The position numbers were made by a program, and so were the translations under genes. Under the pieces are notes generated by a model. That model was not told the DNA's origin and made no database searches. It was given only the letters and a program-made list of their open reading frames with translations. From Prolixibacteraceae bacterium (lineage in GTDB: Bacteria > Bacteroidota > Bacteroidia > Bacteroidales > Prolixibacteraceae): a stretch of DNA of 64,000 nt. The stretch covers positions 18,457 through 82,456 of the forward strand of contig JAOARB010000004.1 of NCBI GenBank assembly GCA_025210775.1, given 5' to 3'. Position 1 is the stretch's first letter; the number at the start of each line of letters is the position of its first letter. Positions 36,613 to 45,491 of this stretch are shown here, in pieces.

Positions 36613-37752
36613 ATGAAACGTTTTTTACCATCATTATGGATTGGATGTGTAGCGATTCTCTTTTGTTTTTCTCAATGTAGAGGGAAACAAAAAAAGGTGG
36701 TTGCTGCAAATCAAGATACCGTAGATCTCTTTTATGCTAAAGACCTACATATACTAAAGGATCCTAAGGGGTATAGTTGTAAAGTGATCACTCAAAAGAA
36801 AGATCAGCGTGTAGAAGATTCTTTTCGATTAACGTTGAAAGAGTTTTATACTGGTGATAATAATGATAATAGTACGATTGAAATACCTATTCCTTGTAAA
36901 AGGATAATCTGTTTATCTTCTACTCAGTTAACCTATTTCTTCTCTTTAGATTGTTTAGATCCAATTGTTGGAATTAATAGTAGTCGTCACCTTTTTCATC
37001 AAGAGATGAATGCCAGAGTGAAATCGGGAGTGGTTAAAAAGGTTGGAAAACAGGGCAATTTTAATTTGGAGTTGATCGCTTCGTTACAGCCAGATGTAAT
37101 CTTTGTTTCTCCTTTTAAAAGGGGAGGATATGCATCCCTAAAACAACTTGGTATTCCTCTTATTCCAATGGCTGCATATAGCGAAAAGACTCCTTTAGGA
37201 AGAGCTGAATGGATCAAATTTATCTCTTTATTTGTTGGGAAAGAGAAAGAAGCTACGGTCCAATTTAATCATGTTGCTAAAGAATATAACCGATTATCAA
37301 AATTAACTTCTGGTATAAAAAAACGTCCCACAGTATTTTCTGGTAAGATGCGATCAGGTGTATGGTATGTCCCTGGTGGAGATAGTTTTTATGCCCATTA
37401 TTTTAAGGATGCAGGTGCGGAATATGTCTTTAAAGATCATTATACAGGAGCTAGACCATTAGACTTTGAAACAGTCTATTCGAAATGTATCAATGCTGAT
37501 TATTGGCGTCTACTCCTTCCTGAAGCAATAGGTTACAATCGTCAGATGCTAAAGCAAGAAGATGCAAGATATCAGGATTTTAAAGCTTTTAAAGAGAATA
37601 AGGTTTTTATGTGTAACATTCGATCTAAACCTTTTTATGAAGAGAATGCGATGAAGCCTCATGTTATCTTGGCTGACTATATTCATATTTTTCATCCTGA
37701 TCTTTTAGCAAATCATAAACCTTCTTTTTATGAACCGTTACCAAATGAATAG
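36613..37752 (+). CDS. btuF: ABC-type corrinoid-binding lipoprotein (BtuF-like)
   Basis: A 379-residue protein. The signal (CVAILFCFSQC) ends in a lipobox-like Cys near residue 23. The body has the type III periplasmic binding protein layout of BtuF/FecB: an N-lobe beginning IPCKRIICLSSTQLTYFFSLD, a GKQGNFNLELIASLQPDVIFVSPF segment, a linker helix, and a C-lobe with VFSGKMRSGVWYVPGGDSFYAHYFKDAGAEY. With the riboswitch upstream, corrinoid is the likely ligand; by fold alone, siderophore or heme would be possible. It overlaps the permease gene. Confidence 0.82.
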   Translation: MKRFLPSLWIGCVAILFCFSQCRGKQKKVVAANQDTVDLFYAKDLHILKDPKGYSCKVITQKKDQRVEDSFRLTLKEFYTGDNNDNSTIEIPIPCKRIICLSSTQLTYFFSLDCLDPIVGINSSRHLFHQEMNARVKSGVVKKVGKQGNFNLELIASLQPDVIFVSPFKRGGYASLKQLGIPLIPMAAYSEKTPLGRAEWIKFISLFVGKEKEATVQFNHVAKEYNRLSKLTSGIKKRPTVFSGKMRSGVWYVPGGDSFYAHYFKDAGAEYVFKDHYTGARPLDFETVYSKCINADYWRLLLPEAIGYNRQMLKQEDARYQDFKAFKENKVFMCNIRSKPFYEENAMKPHVILADYIHIFHPDLLANHKPSFYEPLPNE

Positions 37753-38785
37753 AGATAGAAAAGTATGGAGACCTTTGGCTATTATTCTTAGTTCTTTGGC
37801 TCTTATGTTTTTGTTGTTTATTGCCAACTTAATGTACGGTTCGATTTCTATTCCTTCTAGTGAAGTATGGAACTCATTGGTCGGACTTCCTGTATCCAAT
37901 AGGGTCTGGGAATTGGTGGTTATTAAGACACGACTACCGCAAACAATGGTCGCTCTAGGTGCTGGTATGGGACTCGGGATATCTGGTCTTTTAATGCAGA
38001 CATTATTCCGAAATCCTTTGGCTGGACCATCCGTATTAGGTATCTCTTCTGGTGCTAGCTTAGGGGTGGCAATGGTGATTCTTGTTGCAGATCAATGTTT
38101 TAATATTCTATTCTCTACCGTTGGCTTTTGGGGCGATTTCGCTGTGATTGTTGCTTCTTTGTTGGGGGCCTTTGTGGTATTGTTTACGGTTTTGTATGTC
38201 TCTAATCACTTGGAAGGAACTTTGGGGGTACTGATCATGGGAGTGATGTTTGGTTATCTTACAAATGCCATCGTTAGTGTGTTGAAATTTTATAGTACAG
38301 AAGAGAGTATACAAAGTTATGTGATGTGGGGACTTGGTAGTTTTTCTCGTCTGGGACTGTCTCAATCTTTCCGCTTTTGTATTGCTATGGCTATTGGATC
38401 TTTCTCAACTTTGTTTTTTAGTAAATCTTTGGATATCCTCTCTTTAGGAGATCGTTATGCTCAGAATCTAGGATTGAATGTAGATAGAACACGTAGAGCA
38501 ATCATTTTCCTTGCAGGAGTTCTTACTTCTTTGGTGACTGCCTTTTGTGGACCAGTTATTTTTGTCGGAGTGGCGGTGCCTCATATATCAAAATTAATTC
38601 TTCGAACTAGTAGACACAGCCTATTGATTACGGAATGTTGTCTTGTTGGTGGGGTAGTAACCCTTCTTTGTTCATTGATTTCACGAATGCCAGGTAGCGA
38701 AGCAACCCTTCCTATTAACTCAGTGACTGCCTTTATTGGAGCTCCAATTATTATCTCAATTATATGGAAAAAAAGAAGAATGTAA
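37745..38785 (+). CDS. btuC: FecCD-family ABC permease (BtuC-like)
   Basis: About 346 residues from the ATG at 37745, overlapping the upstream gene by 8 bp (an ATG at 37730 would overlap by 23). Polytopic protein of the BtuC/FecCD type: RLPQTMVALGAGMGLGISGLLMQTLFRNPLAGPSVLGISSGAS near residue 65, a VMWGLGSFSRLG segment, GDRYAQNLGLNVDRTR and FCGPVIFVGVAVPHISKLILR. It forms the membrane channel of a vitamin B12-type importer. Confidence 0.88.
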   Translation: MNRDRKVWRPLAIILSSLALMFLLFIANLMYGSISIPSSEVWNSLVGLPVSNRVWELVVIKTRLPQTMVALGAGMGLGISGLLMQTLFRNPLAGPSVLGISSGASLGVAMVILVADQCFNILFSTVGFWGDFAVIVASLLGAFVVLFTVLYVSNHLEGTLGVLIMGVMFGYLTNAIVSVLKFYSTEESIQSYVMWGLGSFSRLGLSQSFRFCIAMAIGSFSTLFFSKSLDILSLGDRYAQNLGLNVDRTRRAIIFLAGVLTSLVTAFCGPVIFVGVAVPHISKLILRTSRHSLLITECCLVGGVVTLLCSLISRMPGSEATLPINSVTAFIGAPIIISIIWKKRRM

Positions 38786-38790
38786 ATAAC

Positions 38791-39828
38791 ATGGATTTGG
38801 ATAATAAGAATTCAGTATTGTCGTTTGAATCTCTTTCTGTTGGATACCGTAATGGCAAAAAGATAAAGACGGTTGCAGATCAATTATGTGGTAAACTGTG
38901 TCGAGGTAAGTTGACCTCTTTGATTGGAAGTAATGGAACAGGGAAAAGTACTTTATTAAGAACGCTTGCAGGTTTTCAACCAGCCTTAGATGGAAAAGTT
39001 TCGCTTGGAGGTAAAGAACTTAAGTCGATTCCTTCAAATGAGTTGGCTCGATTGGTTTCTGTGGTGCTAACCGATAGAGTAATGGTGCCCAATGCAACCG
39101 TTTTTGAGATTGCCGCATTGGGGCGTAGCCCTTACCATGGGAGATGGAATAGATTTGGAGATGAAGACCATAAGATTATTAATGAAGCATTAGAACAGTG
39201 TGGTATCGCTTATAAAAGAGATGAACTGCTTTCTTCTTTAAGTGATGGGGAACGACAAAAAGTATTTATTGCCAAAGCATTGATACAAAAGACGGATATC
39301 ATTATTTTAGATGAGCCTGCTGCTTTCTTAGATTTTTCTGCGAGAATAGAGATCATGAAACTCTTGAGAGATATCGCTTCTTCTCGTAATATTGCCATCC
39401 TTCTCTCTTCTCATGATTTGGATCTTGCACTTCAACTATCGGATAATATTTGGCTATTCTATCCTAATGGGCCTATATTAGATGGTACTCCAGAAGATCT
39501 ACTGTGGGAGAGAAAATTCGATGAGATATTTCATTCTGATCATCTAAAATATGATCCTTTACGAGGAAAGTATGAGGTCTTCTATCGTACGAAGAAGAAA
39601 ATAAATGTTGCTGTTCCTAAAGATATGTTCGCCCTTCTTGTAAGTGCATTTAAAAGGGAGGGAGTGGAAATATCTTCTGTGGATAGAATTGAAAAAAATG
39701 GAATCTCTTGGAATCAAAATTGTTTTAACATTGTTGATAATAATAATGTTGCAATGACCTGTTATACCATTTCCGAATTGGTACAGTTTTGTTGTAAAGA
39801 GAGTAAGATAAATATAAATACTTTGTGA
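38791..39828 (+). CDS. btuD: ABC importer ATPase (BtuD-like) with C-terminal extension
   Basis: From the ATG at 38791, 345 residues; an in-frame ATG at 38764 overlaps the permease end and would add 9. Walker A is GSNGTGKST, signature LSDGERQKVFIAKAL, Walker B IIILDEPAAFLD, and the H-loop LLSSHDLDLAL. This is the FepC/BtuD ATPase class. About 100 residues after the ABC core (FYRTKKKINVAVPKDMFALL to the end) are not part of the usual domain and may be regulatory. Its TGA overlaps the ATG of the next gene. Confidence 0.87.
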   Translation: MDLDNKNSVLSFESLSVGYRNGKKIKTVADQLCGKLCRGKLTSLIGSNGTGKSTLLRTLAGFQPALDGKVSLGGKELKSIPSNELARLVSVVLTDRVMVPNATVFEIAALGRSPYHGRWNRFGDEDHKIINEALEQCGIAYKRDELLSSLSDGERQKVFIAKALIQKTDIIILDEPAAFLDFSARIEIMKLLRDIASSRNIAILLSSHDLDLALQLSDNIWLFYPNGPILDGTPEDLLWERKFDEIFHSDHLKYDPLRGKYEVFYRTKKKINVAVPKDMFALLVSAFKREGVEISSVDRIEKNGISWNQNCFNIVDNNNVAMTCYTISELVQFCCKESKININTL

Positions 39829-40661
39829 TGATCGAATTTTGTAATGTGACAAAAGAGTATGGCTCATTTTTAGCCGTTGATCATTTTAACCTGGAAATAC
39901 CTAAAGGCCAGTTTCTTGGACTTATTGGTCCTAATGGTGCTGGAAAAACAACCCTTATTCAGATGTTTACAGGTTTGTTGAGACCAACATCAGGAGAAAT
40001 TACTATTAATGGAGTTCCTGTGGCTCGTGAAAATGTTGAATTGAAACGATTGATTGGCGTGGTTCCACAACATATGAACCTAGACAAGGAACTTTCTGTG
40101 GAGCAAAATATGATTTTTGCTGCTAAGCTTTTTGGTGTCAATGGAAAGCGTAGAGAGGAAAGAATCAATTACCTTTTGGATATGATGGGGTTGGAAGAAT
40201 TTCGATCTCGTATTGCTCGAAGATTGTCTGGAGGTATGGCTAGAAAATTGATGATTGCTAGAGCCCTTATTCATGATCCACAAATATTGGTTCTTGATGA
40301 GCCTACTACAGGAGTCGATTTGATATCAAGAAGAAAAATATGGGAAATATTAGAGGTGATGAGAAAGCATGGTAAGACCATTCTTTTAACTTCTCATTAT
40401 ATTGAAGAGGTGGAGGCTTTTTCAGATAAAATAGCGCTGATTAAAAACGGAAAACCGGTTGCCGAAGGAAGTAGTACAGAGTTAAAGGAATCTATCGGAA
40501 CGACTACAGTTGCTTTTGCTAAAGGAGATACTTCCATGGACTACAAGTTCTTTAAATCACGTGAAGAGGCAGAGAATTTTGCCAAGACTTTGGATGTGGA
40601 TCACTCTTTGAGAGGATTGTCTTTAGAAGATGTCTTCTATTATTACAGTAAAGAAAATTAA
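39828..40661 (+). CDS. ABC-2 type transporter ATPase
   Basis: 277 residues. The ATG at 39828 overlaps the upstream TGA as ATGA-type coupling, and I prefer it to the GTG at 39825. Motifs: Walker A GPNGAGKTT, signature LSGGMARKLMIARAL, Walker B ILVLDEPTTGVD, H-loop LLTSHYIEE. The GVDLISRRKIWEIL segment and the DALE-like C-terminus (LRGLSLEDVFYYYS) mark the DRR/CcmA-like ATPases of ABC-2 exporters. Its permease partner follows after 6 bp. Substrate unknown. Confidence 0.88.
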   Translation: MIEFCNVTKEYGSFLAVDHFNLEIPKGQFLGLIGPNGAGKTTLIQMFTGLLRPTSGEITINGVPVARENVELKRLIGVVPQHMNLDKELSVEQNMIFAAKLFGVNGKRREERINYLLDMMGLEEFRSRIARRLSGGMARKLMIARALIHDPQILVLDEPTTGVDLISRRKIWEILEVMRKHGKTILLTSHYIEEVEAFSDKIALIKNGKPVAEGSSTELKESIGTTTVAFAKGDTSMDYKFFKSREEAENFAKTLDVDHSLRGLSLEDVFYYYSKEN

Positions 40662-40667
40662 ATAGTT

Positions 40668-41405
40668 ATGGAGATTAGAACTATTTTGTGGAGAGAGTTT
40701 ATTTTCTTTAAAAATAATCTCTTTAGAATTACCTCTTCTGCCATTATGAGTCCATTTTTGTATTTTATCGCCTTTGGATGGGGGCTAGGTAAAGGGGTTG
40801 TGGTGGATGGCCATCCTTACAATCAATATATTGTTCCTGGAATTATTGCGCTCTCTTCTATGAGTACGAGCTTTAGTGCTGTCTCTATTAGAATATTGGT
40901 CTCAAAATTACATGAACGTAGCTTTGAATTCTATATGACCGCACCTGCAAAATTGTACCTTTTGACTCTTGGAAATATCATTGCTGGTGCATTACGAGGA
41001 TTATATGCCTCCTTGTTGATACTGTTGATAACTTTCTTGTTCGGCATTTCTGTCAAGCTTTCTTTTGGATTGTTGTTGGTCACTTTTCTTAATTGTTTGT
41101 TGTTTGCCTCTTTCGGTTATATTGCAGCGATGGTGGTTACCACTCATTATGACATGAACCGCTTTACTACCTTTGTGATTACCCCAATGACCTTCTTGTG
41201 TGGTACTTTTTTCTCTTTAGAAAATATGCCTGATTTTATGGCAATATTGATTCGTATTCTTCCTTTAACTCATGCTTCCATTGCCATTCGATCTCTAATG
41301 CTCGACGGAGTTGTAATGCCCTTTTCTATAGTGATATTAGGTGCCTATTTTATTGGTTTGTTAATGATAGGAGTCTGGGTAAGTCATAGAGAGTTAGGTA
41401 GTTGA
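40668..41405 (+). CDS. ABC-2 type transporter permease
   Basis: 245 residues with six hydrophobic segments and the ABC-2 pattern: SAIMSPFLYFIAFGWGLG, YNQYIVPGIIALSSMSTSFS, FYMTAPAKLYLLTLGNIIAGALRG, and FVITPMTFLCGTFFSLENMP. It resembles DrrB/NodJ-like exporters. It closes the five-gene operon under riboswitch 1, directly after the importer genes. Export of a corrinoid-related or unrelated compound cannot be decided. Confidence 0.88.
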   Translation: MEIRTILWREFIFFKNNLFRITSSAIMSPFLYFIAFGWGLGKGVVVDGHPYNQYIVPGIIALSSMSTSFSAVSIRILVSKLHERSFEFYMTAPAKLYLLTLGNIIAGALRGLYASLLILLITFLFGISVKLSFGLLLVTFLNCLLFASFGYIAAMVVTTHYDMNRFTTFVITPMTFLCGTFFSLENMPDFMAILIRILPLTHASIAIRSLMLDGVVMPFSIVILGAYFIGLLMIGVWVSHRELGS

Positions 41406-41469
41406 TTTCGCTTTTGTTTGATGTGGAGGATGGTTTCACTTATAAGAAGATTAAAGGAACTTTTAAAAG

Positions 41470-41507
41470 AAAAACATCTCATAAAGATTATTATGAGATG
41501 TTTTAAA
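41470..41507. terminator. Bidirectional terminator after the ABC operon
   Basis: AAAACATCTCATAA, loop AGATTA, TTATGAGATGTTTT. It serves the plus-strand ABC operon and can serve the convergent T9SS protein gene. Confidence 0.88.
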
Positions 41508-41543
41508 GTGATCTAGATTCTTGATCTTTTAGTTAATATGACC

Positions 41544-44411
41544 TTATTTTACAATAATTTTTTTATCTACCCCTGTCTCCATCTCTTTTATTATATATAC
41601 TCCTTGTGGTAAATTTACATCTACTGTAGTTTTATTGCTCGTTGTTGAATATCTTTCAATTACCCTACCTGCTAAGTCAAGTAAAATGTACTTATGTGAC
41701 TTACTGTCGTTTGTTGAAATTGTCATTTGTGAAACAATAGGATTTGGATAAATCTCGTAATCATTACTTTCATTTATTGATTCAACTGCAGTTGAGATAC
41801 TTCTAGGAATCATTAGATTGTTCGTAAAATCAGAAATGATGGAGAATTCATTCGCTTGAAATGCTACAGATAATGAGTGATTCTCATTATTATCTTGACG
41901 AAATATTATACCATTGTTATGGTCATATATAGTAGGTGATTCAGTCTCGAAAGGAGCAAACTTATAAAGATATTCAGTGTCTTGATTTGTATTTTCAAGT
42001 TTCACTTGGTTCTCATTAATGTAATAAGGGAATACTGATGGGGCAGCTCTTTTACTCATACAAGTAAAGGATCCATTAGGGGAATCTAAACTGAATTCAT
42101 GTTTATGAATATTGGTTACTTTCCCATCTTCTTTCCATACATCTGTTTGGTATGCCCAGAAAAGATCTTCGATTTCTCTATTATTATCTTCTAATTCAAT
42201 GGTACATATTGTTTGCTTCTCTTTTAGTGATTCTGAAGAGGATATATCCAATACAAAAGGTAATGACTTGGGTGCAATTATATTTGCCTCCTCTGTTGTT
42301 CTGTAAGCGTAAGATATCCAATGCTCTTTCGAAAATGAGATATTTGTAGGATTACACAATATCTTGACATAAGAATCTTCAATCTTTATAGGCAATGCTC
42401 TTTGTTGATAATCGCTTTTTTTGTGTTGTATAATCTTAGATCCTTTTTTTAACTCAACATATTGGTCACCATGTAGATTTACAAGCGCATTGTTAGTTAA
42501 CTTTAAAGTCACTCCATCTTCTAGCACAAGATTGTTTTTATTCAATTGGATATTCTGGAGTGTAATGTCTTTATAGATAGACAAAGGGAGTCTTGATTCT
42601 TGTGTTAATGAATAAGCAGATAGTGTGACATTACAATGCTGTCTGTATTTACCGTTAAAAGTAATGGTCGAACTAGAATAGTCTCCTTCCCCATTTATTA
42701 ATCCAGAAAGATATGTGTCTACATATTTTAGCTCCATCTTTGAGTTAGCCGCAATAAAAATATCTTTAACGTTTAAATTATTTGTATGATATCTTGTAGG
42801 TTTTCTATCCTTGTCTTTTACAACACCATTGACAAGGTTTATTGATTCTTGAACCGTAAGTGTACTGTAACAATCAAGATCTACGATTAGTGTATCATTG
42901 CCAATATCAATATTTATTTTTTTAAGAATAGCTTTTTCTTCCGATCCCCTATTGTGATAGTCTATACTACTTAATTGGAATGTGTGTACTTTATTACTTT
43001 GTATAAAATTAATCTGAGATTTAAAACAATGGTTCCAATCAGAAACATCAATGTCGAACTCTTCTTTGATGTTGATATTACATTTTTCAGATGTTGAACT
43101 TCGTGATGTCGGACGTATTTCAAATAGATTGAAGTTAAGTTTACCTCCATTTAAGTTGGTGTGACCTTTAGTATACCAAACAGAACAGTGATGATTCGAA
43201 AAGAAATCTCCATTAATTGTTCCATTATTAAATTCAAATATGGAGTTCTCCCCAGAAATGATTAATCCATGTTTGATATTAATTTCTCCATTATCTACTT
43301 GCAATCTTCCCTTGATGAGAACACCGCCATCTATATCAACCTTGGAACCTGAGATGATTCTTAATTTTCCACCCTCCTTTACGTATATTTGTCTGGCGTA
43401 AATATTGTTCTTCACTTTAGGATAGTATGGAGCTCCTTCGATAATTGAAACGTTTGTTTCCCTATTAGGAACTATCTGATCATGCCAATTCATTGGGTTG
43501 TTCCAATCATCAGATATCGATCCTGTCCATCGACCTTTTACTATAACATCCTTAGAAACATGCAGGACATAGTCTTCAATATGAATAGGTGTATGGTATA
43601 TTGAGTAACAAGCAATACGAAGTCTGTTTCTGTCTCCTATGGATGATGTCGGAAGATTTAAATAAGTTTTGATATTGGAACGACCATTTTTAATCTTCGT
43701 ATTGGTATATATACATTCTGTTTCTTGATCTATAAATCCATCATAATTTAAGTCAATAAATACTCTGACTGTTGGATGATAAATATCTTGTGGAATGTTT
43801 AATCCAACATTTAGTGTATAACTAGTAGTAGGATTTACATCGATAGATAATTGAGAAAAATTATTATACCCATTAGAAGGACGTATGCCGTTGTTCGTTA
43901 TATTGGCACATTCAACACTTTCAATACAGCTAATAGGATTATTAACAGATACTTTATTGTATACACCCTCTTCTTTTGTCTTTAAAGTAACAATTTTTGA
44001 GCCTCCTTTTTCATAAACAATATTCTCATTATTGCCTGCATATCTATACACCTTGAATCGGTATAACTGATCCGATTGTAGTTTTTTTACCGAAAATTCA
44101 TTATACCAAGCATAATCCTCAGAAGTGATATATTGGCAATTTTCATTATATATTATACCATTAGTAGGAACTTGGATTGGTTGATTGTTTTCTGCCCAAA
44201 CAAGAAAGTAGCTATATACTTTTTCTGATTCTTCAGGGTTTATACATTCAAAATCAATTTGATTGAATGATTTTCTTTTTTTTCTAAGTTTCAGCTTTTT
44301 AAGTTTGGGGATTTCTATGTTTTTGCCATTAGTAGGGGGCGATGCATAACAATCAACTGCAATGAAGCTTGAAATTAAAAAAAGAATTAAAATGATTTTA
44401 GCTTTACTCAT
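41544..44411 (-). CDS. T9SS type-A sorting-domain surface protein with GEVED-like domain
   Basis: A 955-residue secreted protein. Signal peptide IILILFLISSFIAVDCYA; a fibronectin/GEVED-like segment at about residues 165-285 (SQLSIDVNPTTSYTLNVGL; VFIDLNYDGFIDQETE); a long repeat-poor beta-helix-like region (IYVKEGGKLRIISGSKVDI and similar); and a C-terminal type IX secretion signal (YPNPIVSQMTIS, a LLDLAGRVIERYS strand, and VNLPQGVYIIKE). The sorting domain directs export and attachment at the cell surface. No enzymatic site is recognised. It lies on the opposite strand between two corrinoid operons. Confidence 0.88.
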   Translation of the reverse strand: MSKAKIILILFLISSFIAVDCYASPPTNGKNIEIPKLKKLKLRKKRKSFNQIDFECINPEESEKVYSYFLVWAENNQPIQVPTNGIIYNENCQYITSEDYAWYNEFSVKKLQSDQLYRFKVYRYAGNNENIVYEKGGSKIVTLKTKEEGVYNKVSVNNPISCIESVECANITNNGIRPSNGYNNFSQLSIDVNPTTSYTLNVGLNIPQDIYHPTVRVFIDLNYDGFIDQETECIYTNTKIKNGRSNIKTYLNLPTSSIGDRNRLRIACYSIYHTPIHIEDYVLHVSKDVIVKGRWTGSISDDWNNPMNWHDQIVPNRETNVSIIEGAPYYPKVKNNIYARQIYVKEGGKLRIISGSKVDIDGGVLIKGRLQVDNGEINIKHGLIISGENSIFEFNNGTINGDFFSNHHCSVWYTKGHTNLNGGKLNFNLFEIRPTSRSSTSEKCNINIKEEFDIDVSDWNHCFKSQINFIQSNKVHTFQLSSIDYHNRGSEEKAILKKINIDIGNDTLIVDLDCYSTLTVQESINLVNGVVKDKDRKPTRYHTNNLNVKDIFIAANSKMELKYVDTYLSGLINGEGDYSSSTITFNGKYRQHCNVTLSAYSLTQESRLPLSIYKDITLQNIQLNKNNLVLEDGVTLKLTNNALVNLHGDQYVELKKGSKIIQHKKSDYQQRALPIKIEDSYVKILCNPTNISFSKEHWISYAYRTTEEANIIAPKSLPFVLDISSSESLKEKQTICTIELEDNNREIEDLFWAYQTDVWKEDGKVTNIHKHEFSLDSPNGSFTCMSKRAAPSVFPYYINENQVKLENTNQDTEYLYKFAPFETESPTIYDHNNGIIFRQDNNENHSLSVAFQANEFSIISDFTNNLMIPRSISTAVESINESNDYEIYPNPIVSQMTISTNDSKSHKYILLDLAGRVIERYSTTSNKTTVDVNLPQGVYIIKEMETGVDKKIIVK

Positions 44412-45135
44412 AATAATTAACCGTTTAAATAATTGTACAGTAATAAATGATTCTACTAAAATGCCATAATTATTAATAAGTCATTGTGTTGTTATGTAAA
44501 GTTATGTAATGGGTCTAACGAGGAACTATATTTTACAGGAAAGATTTGGAATTTGACTCAAAATTAGACTGTTGCGTCTTTGAGATAATGTTTCTTGTTA
44601 TGGTTTAATGTGTGATATAATGGCTTTATTGGGACAGGAAATAGTTTAATGATAATTTGTTATTATTAAAATTGACTATATAAAAAATCATGTTTTTTCA
44701 TATGGATGGTGTATCAGAGTGAAAGTCTAATTGTCATGTCTATTCTCATAGAACTCTTTTTTACTTTATTTCTTACTCAATATCCTTTTTACTCTTTTAT
44801 TTCATAGTCATTTTTCAATGAAGAGTAGAAAGATTTTAATATCTCTCTATTGATTCTTTTTGATAGACAAACATGTAATTCTATTACCACATATTCTGTT
44901 TTAAAGAAATGTATTCTTCTAATAAGTTAGCTGTGTTTGAGACTTTGATCAAGTCATAGAAAATCAAGTGTTTGATTCCCTTCTATATTAACTTTAGTTT
45001 TTGCTCTGGATTGATTCTGATTTAGGTTAATAGGTTCGTTTTATCTAGGTGAGTTTGAAGTGAATATTTTGTTGAAACTTCTTGATAATAAGGATATTTT
45101 TGTCTTAAATTAAAATTTAATATAATTGATAAACT
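44412..45135. other. AT-rich non-coding spacer upstream of cobalamin riboswitch 2
   Basis: About 720 bp in which I see no open frame with protein character, no tRNA and no strong hairpin. It contains the divergent promoter of the T9SS protein gene, which I cannot place. Confidence 0.5.
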
Positions 45136-45137
45136 TC

Positions 45138-45169
45138 TTGTTTATTAATATAAAATTACTCTATATTTG
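45138..45169 (+). promoter_or_regulatory. Promoter of the second cobalamin-riboswitch operon
   Basis: TTG (45138-45140) and TATATTTG (45162-45169) match the Bacteroidota -33/-7 elements with 21-bp spacing. The aptamer starts about 10 bp later. Confidence 0.55.
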
Positions 45170-45179
45170 TGCTGTATTT

Positions 45180-45345
45180 GGTAGTTGTAGGAAGTCTTTC
45201 TACAACGAAAGGGAACTCGGTGTGAATCCGAGGCTGTACCCGCAGCTGTAATACTCAAAAGTTTTATCATCACTACAGCCACTGTGAATATTTCATGGGA
45301 AGGCATGATAAAATGAGTTAAGCCAGAAGACCTGCCAGGTAGTTA
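45180..45345 (+). promoter_or_regulatory. Cobalamin riboswitch 2
   Basis: The core GGGAACTCGGTGTGAATCC is followed by GAGGCTGTACCCGCAGCTGTAA, a long variable arm, GGGAAGGC, and the B12 box AGCCAGAAGACCTGCC (45321-45336). It matches the family consensus more closely than riboswitch 1. About 150 nt separate the B12 box from the ATG at 45492. Confidence 0.95.
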
Positions 45346-45491
45346 ATACATAGCATTTACTTTCGGGATTAGAAGTTAAATAATGCATTTGGTTTAGTTA
45401 TTTTGTCTTTGAGACAAAATACATCGTGTTATAGCTTTTACTTGTGGGTACATGCGTTGTGACGTTTATGATTTAAACTATTATAACAACC

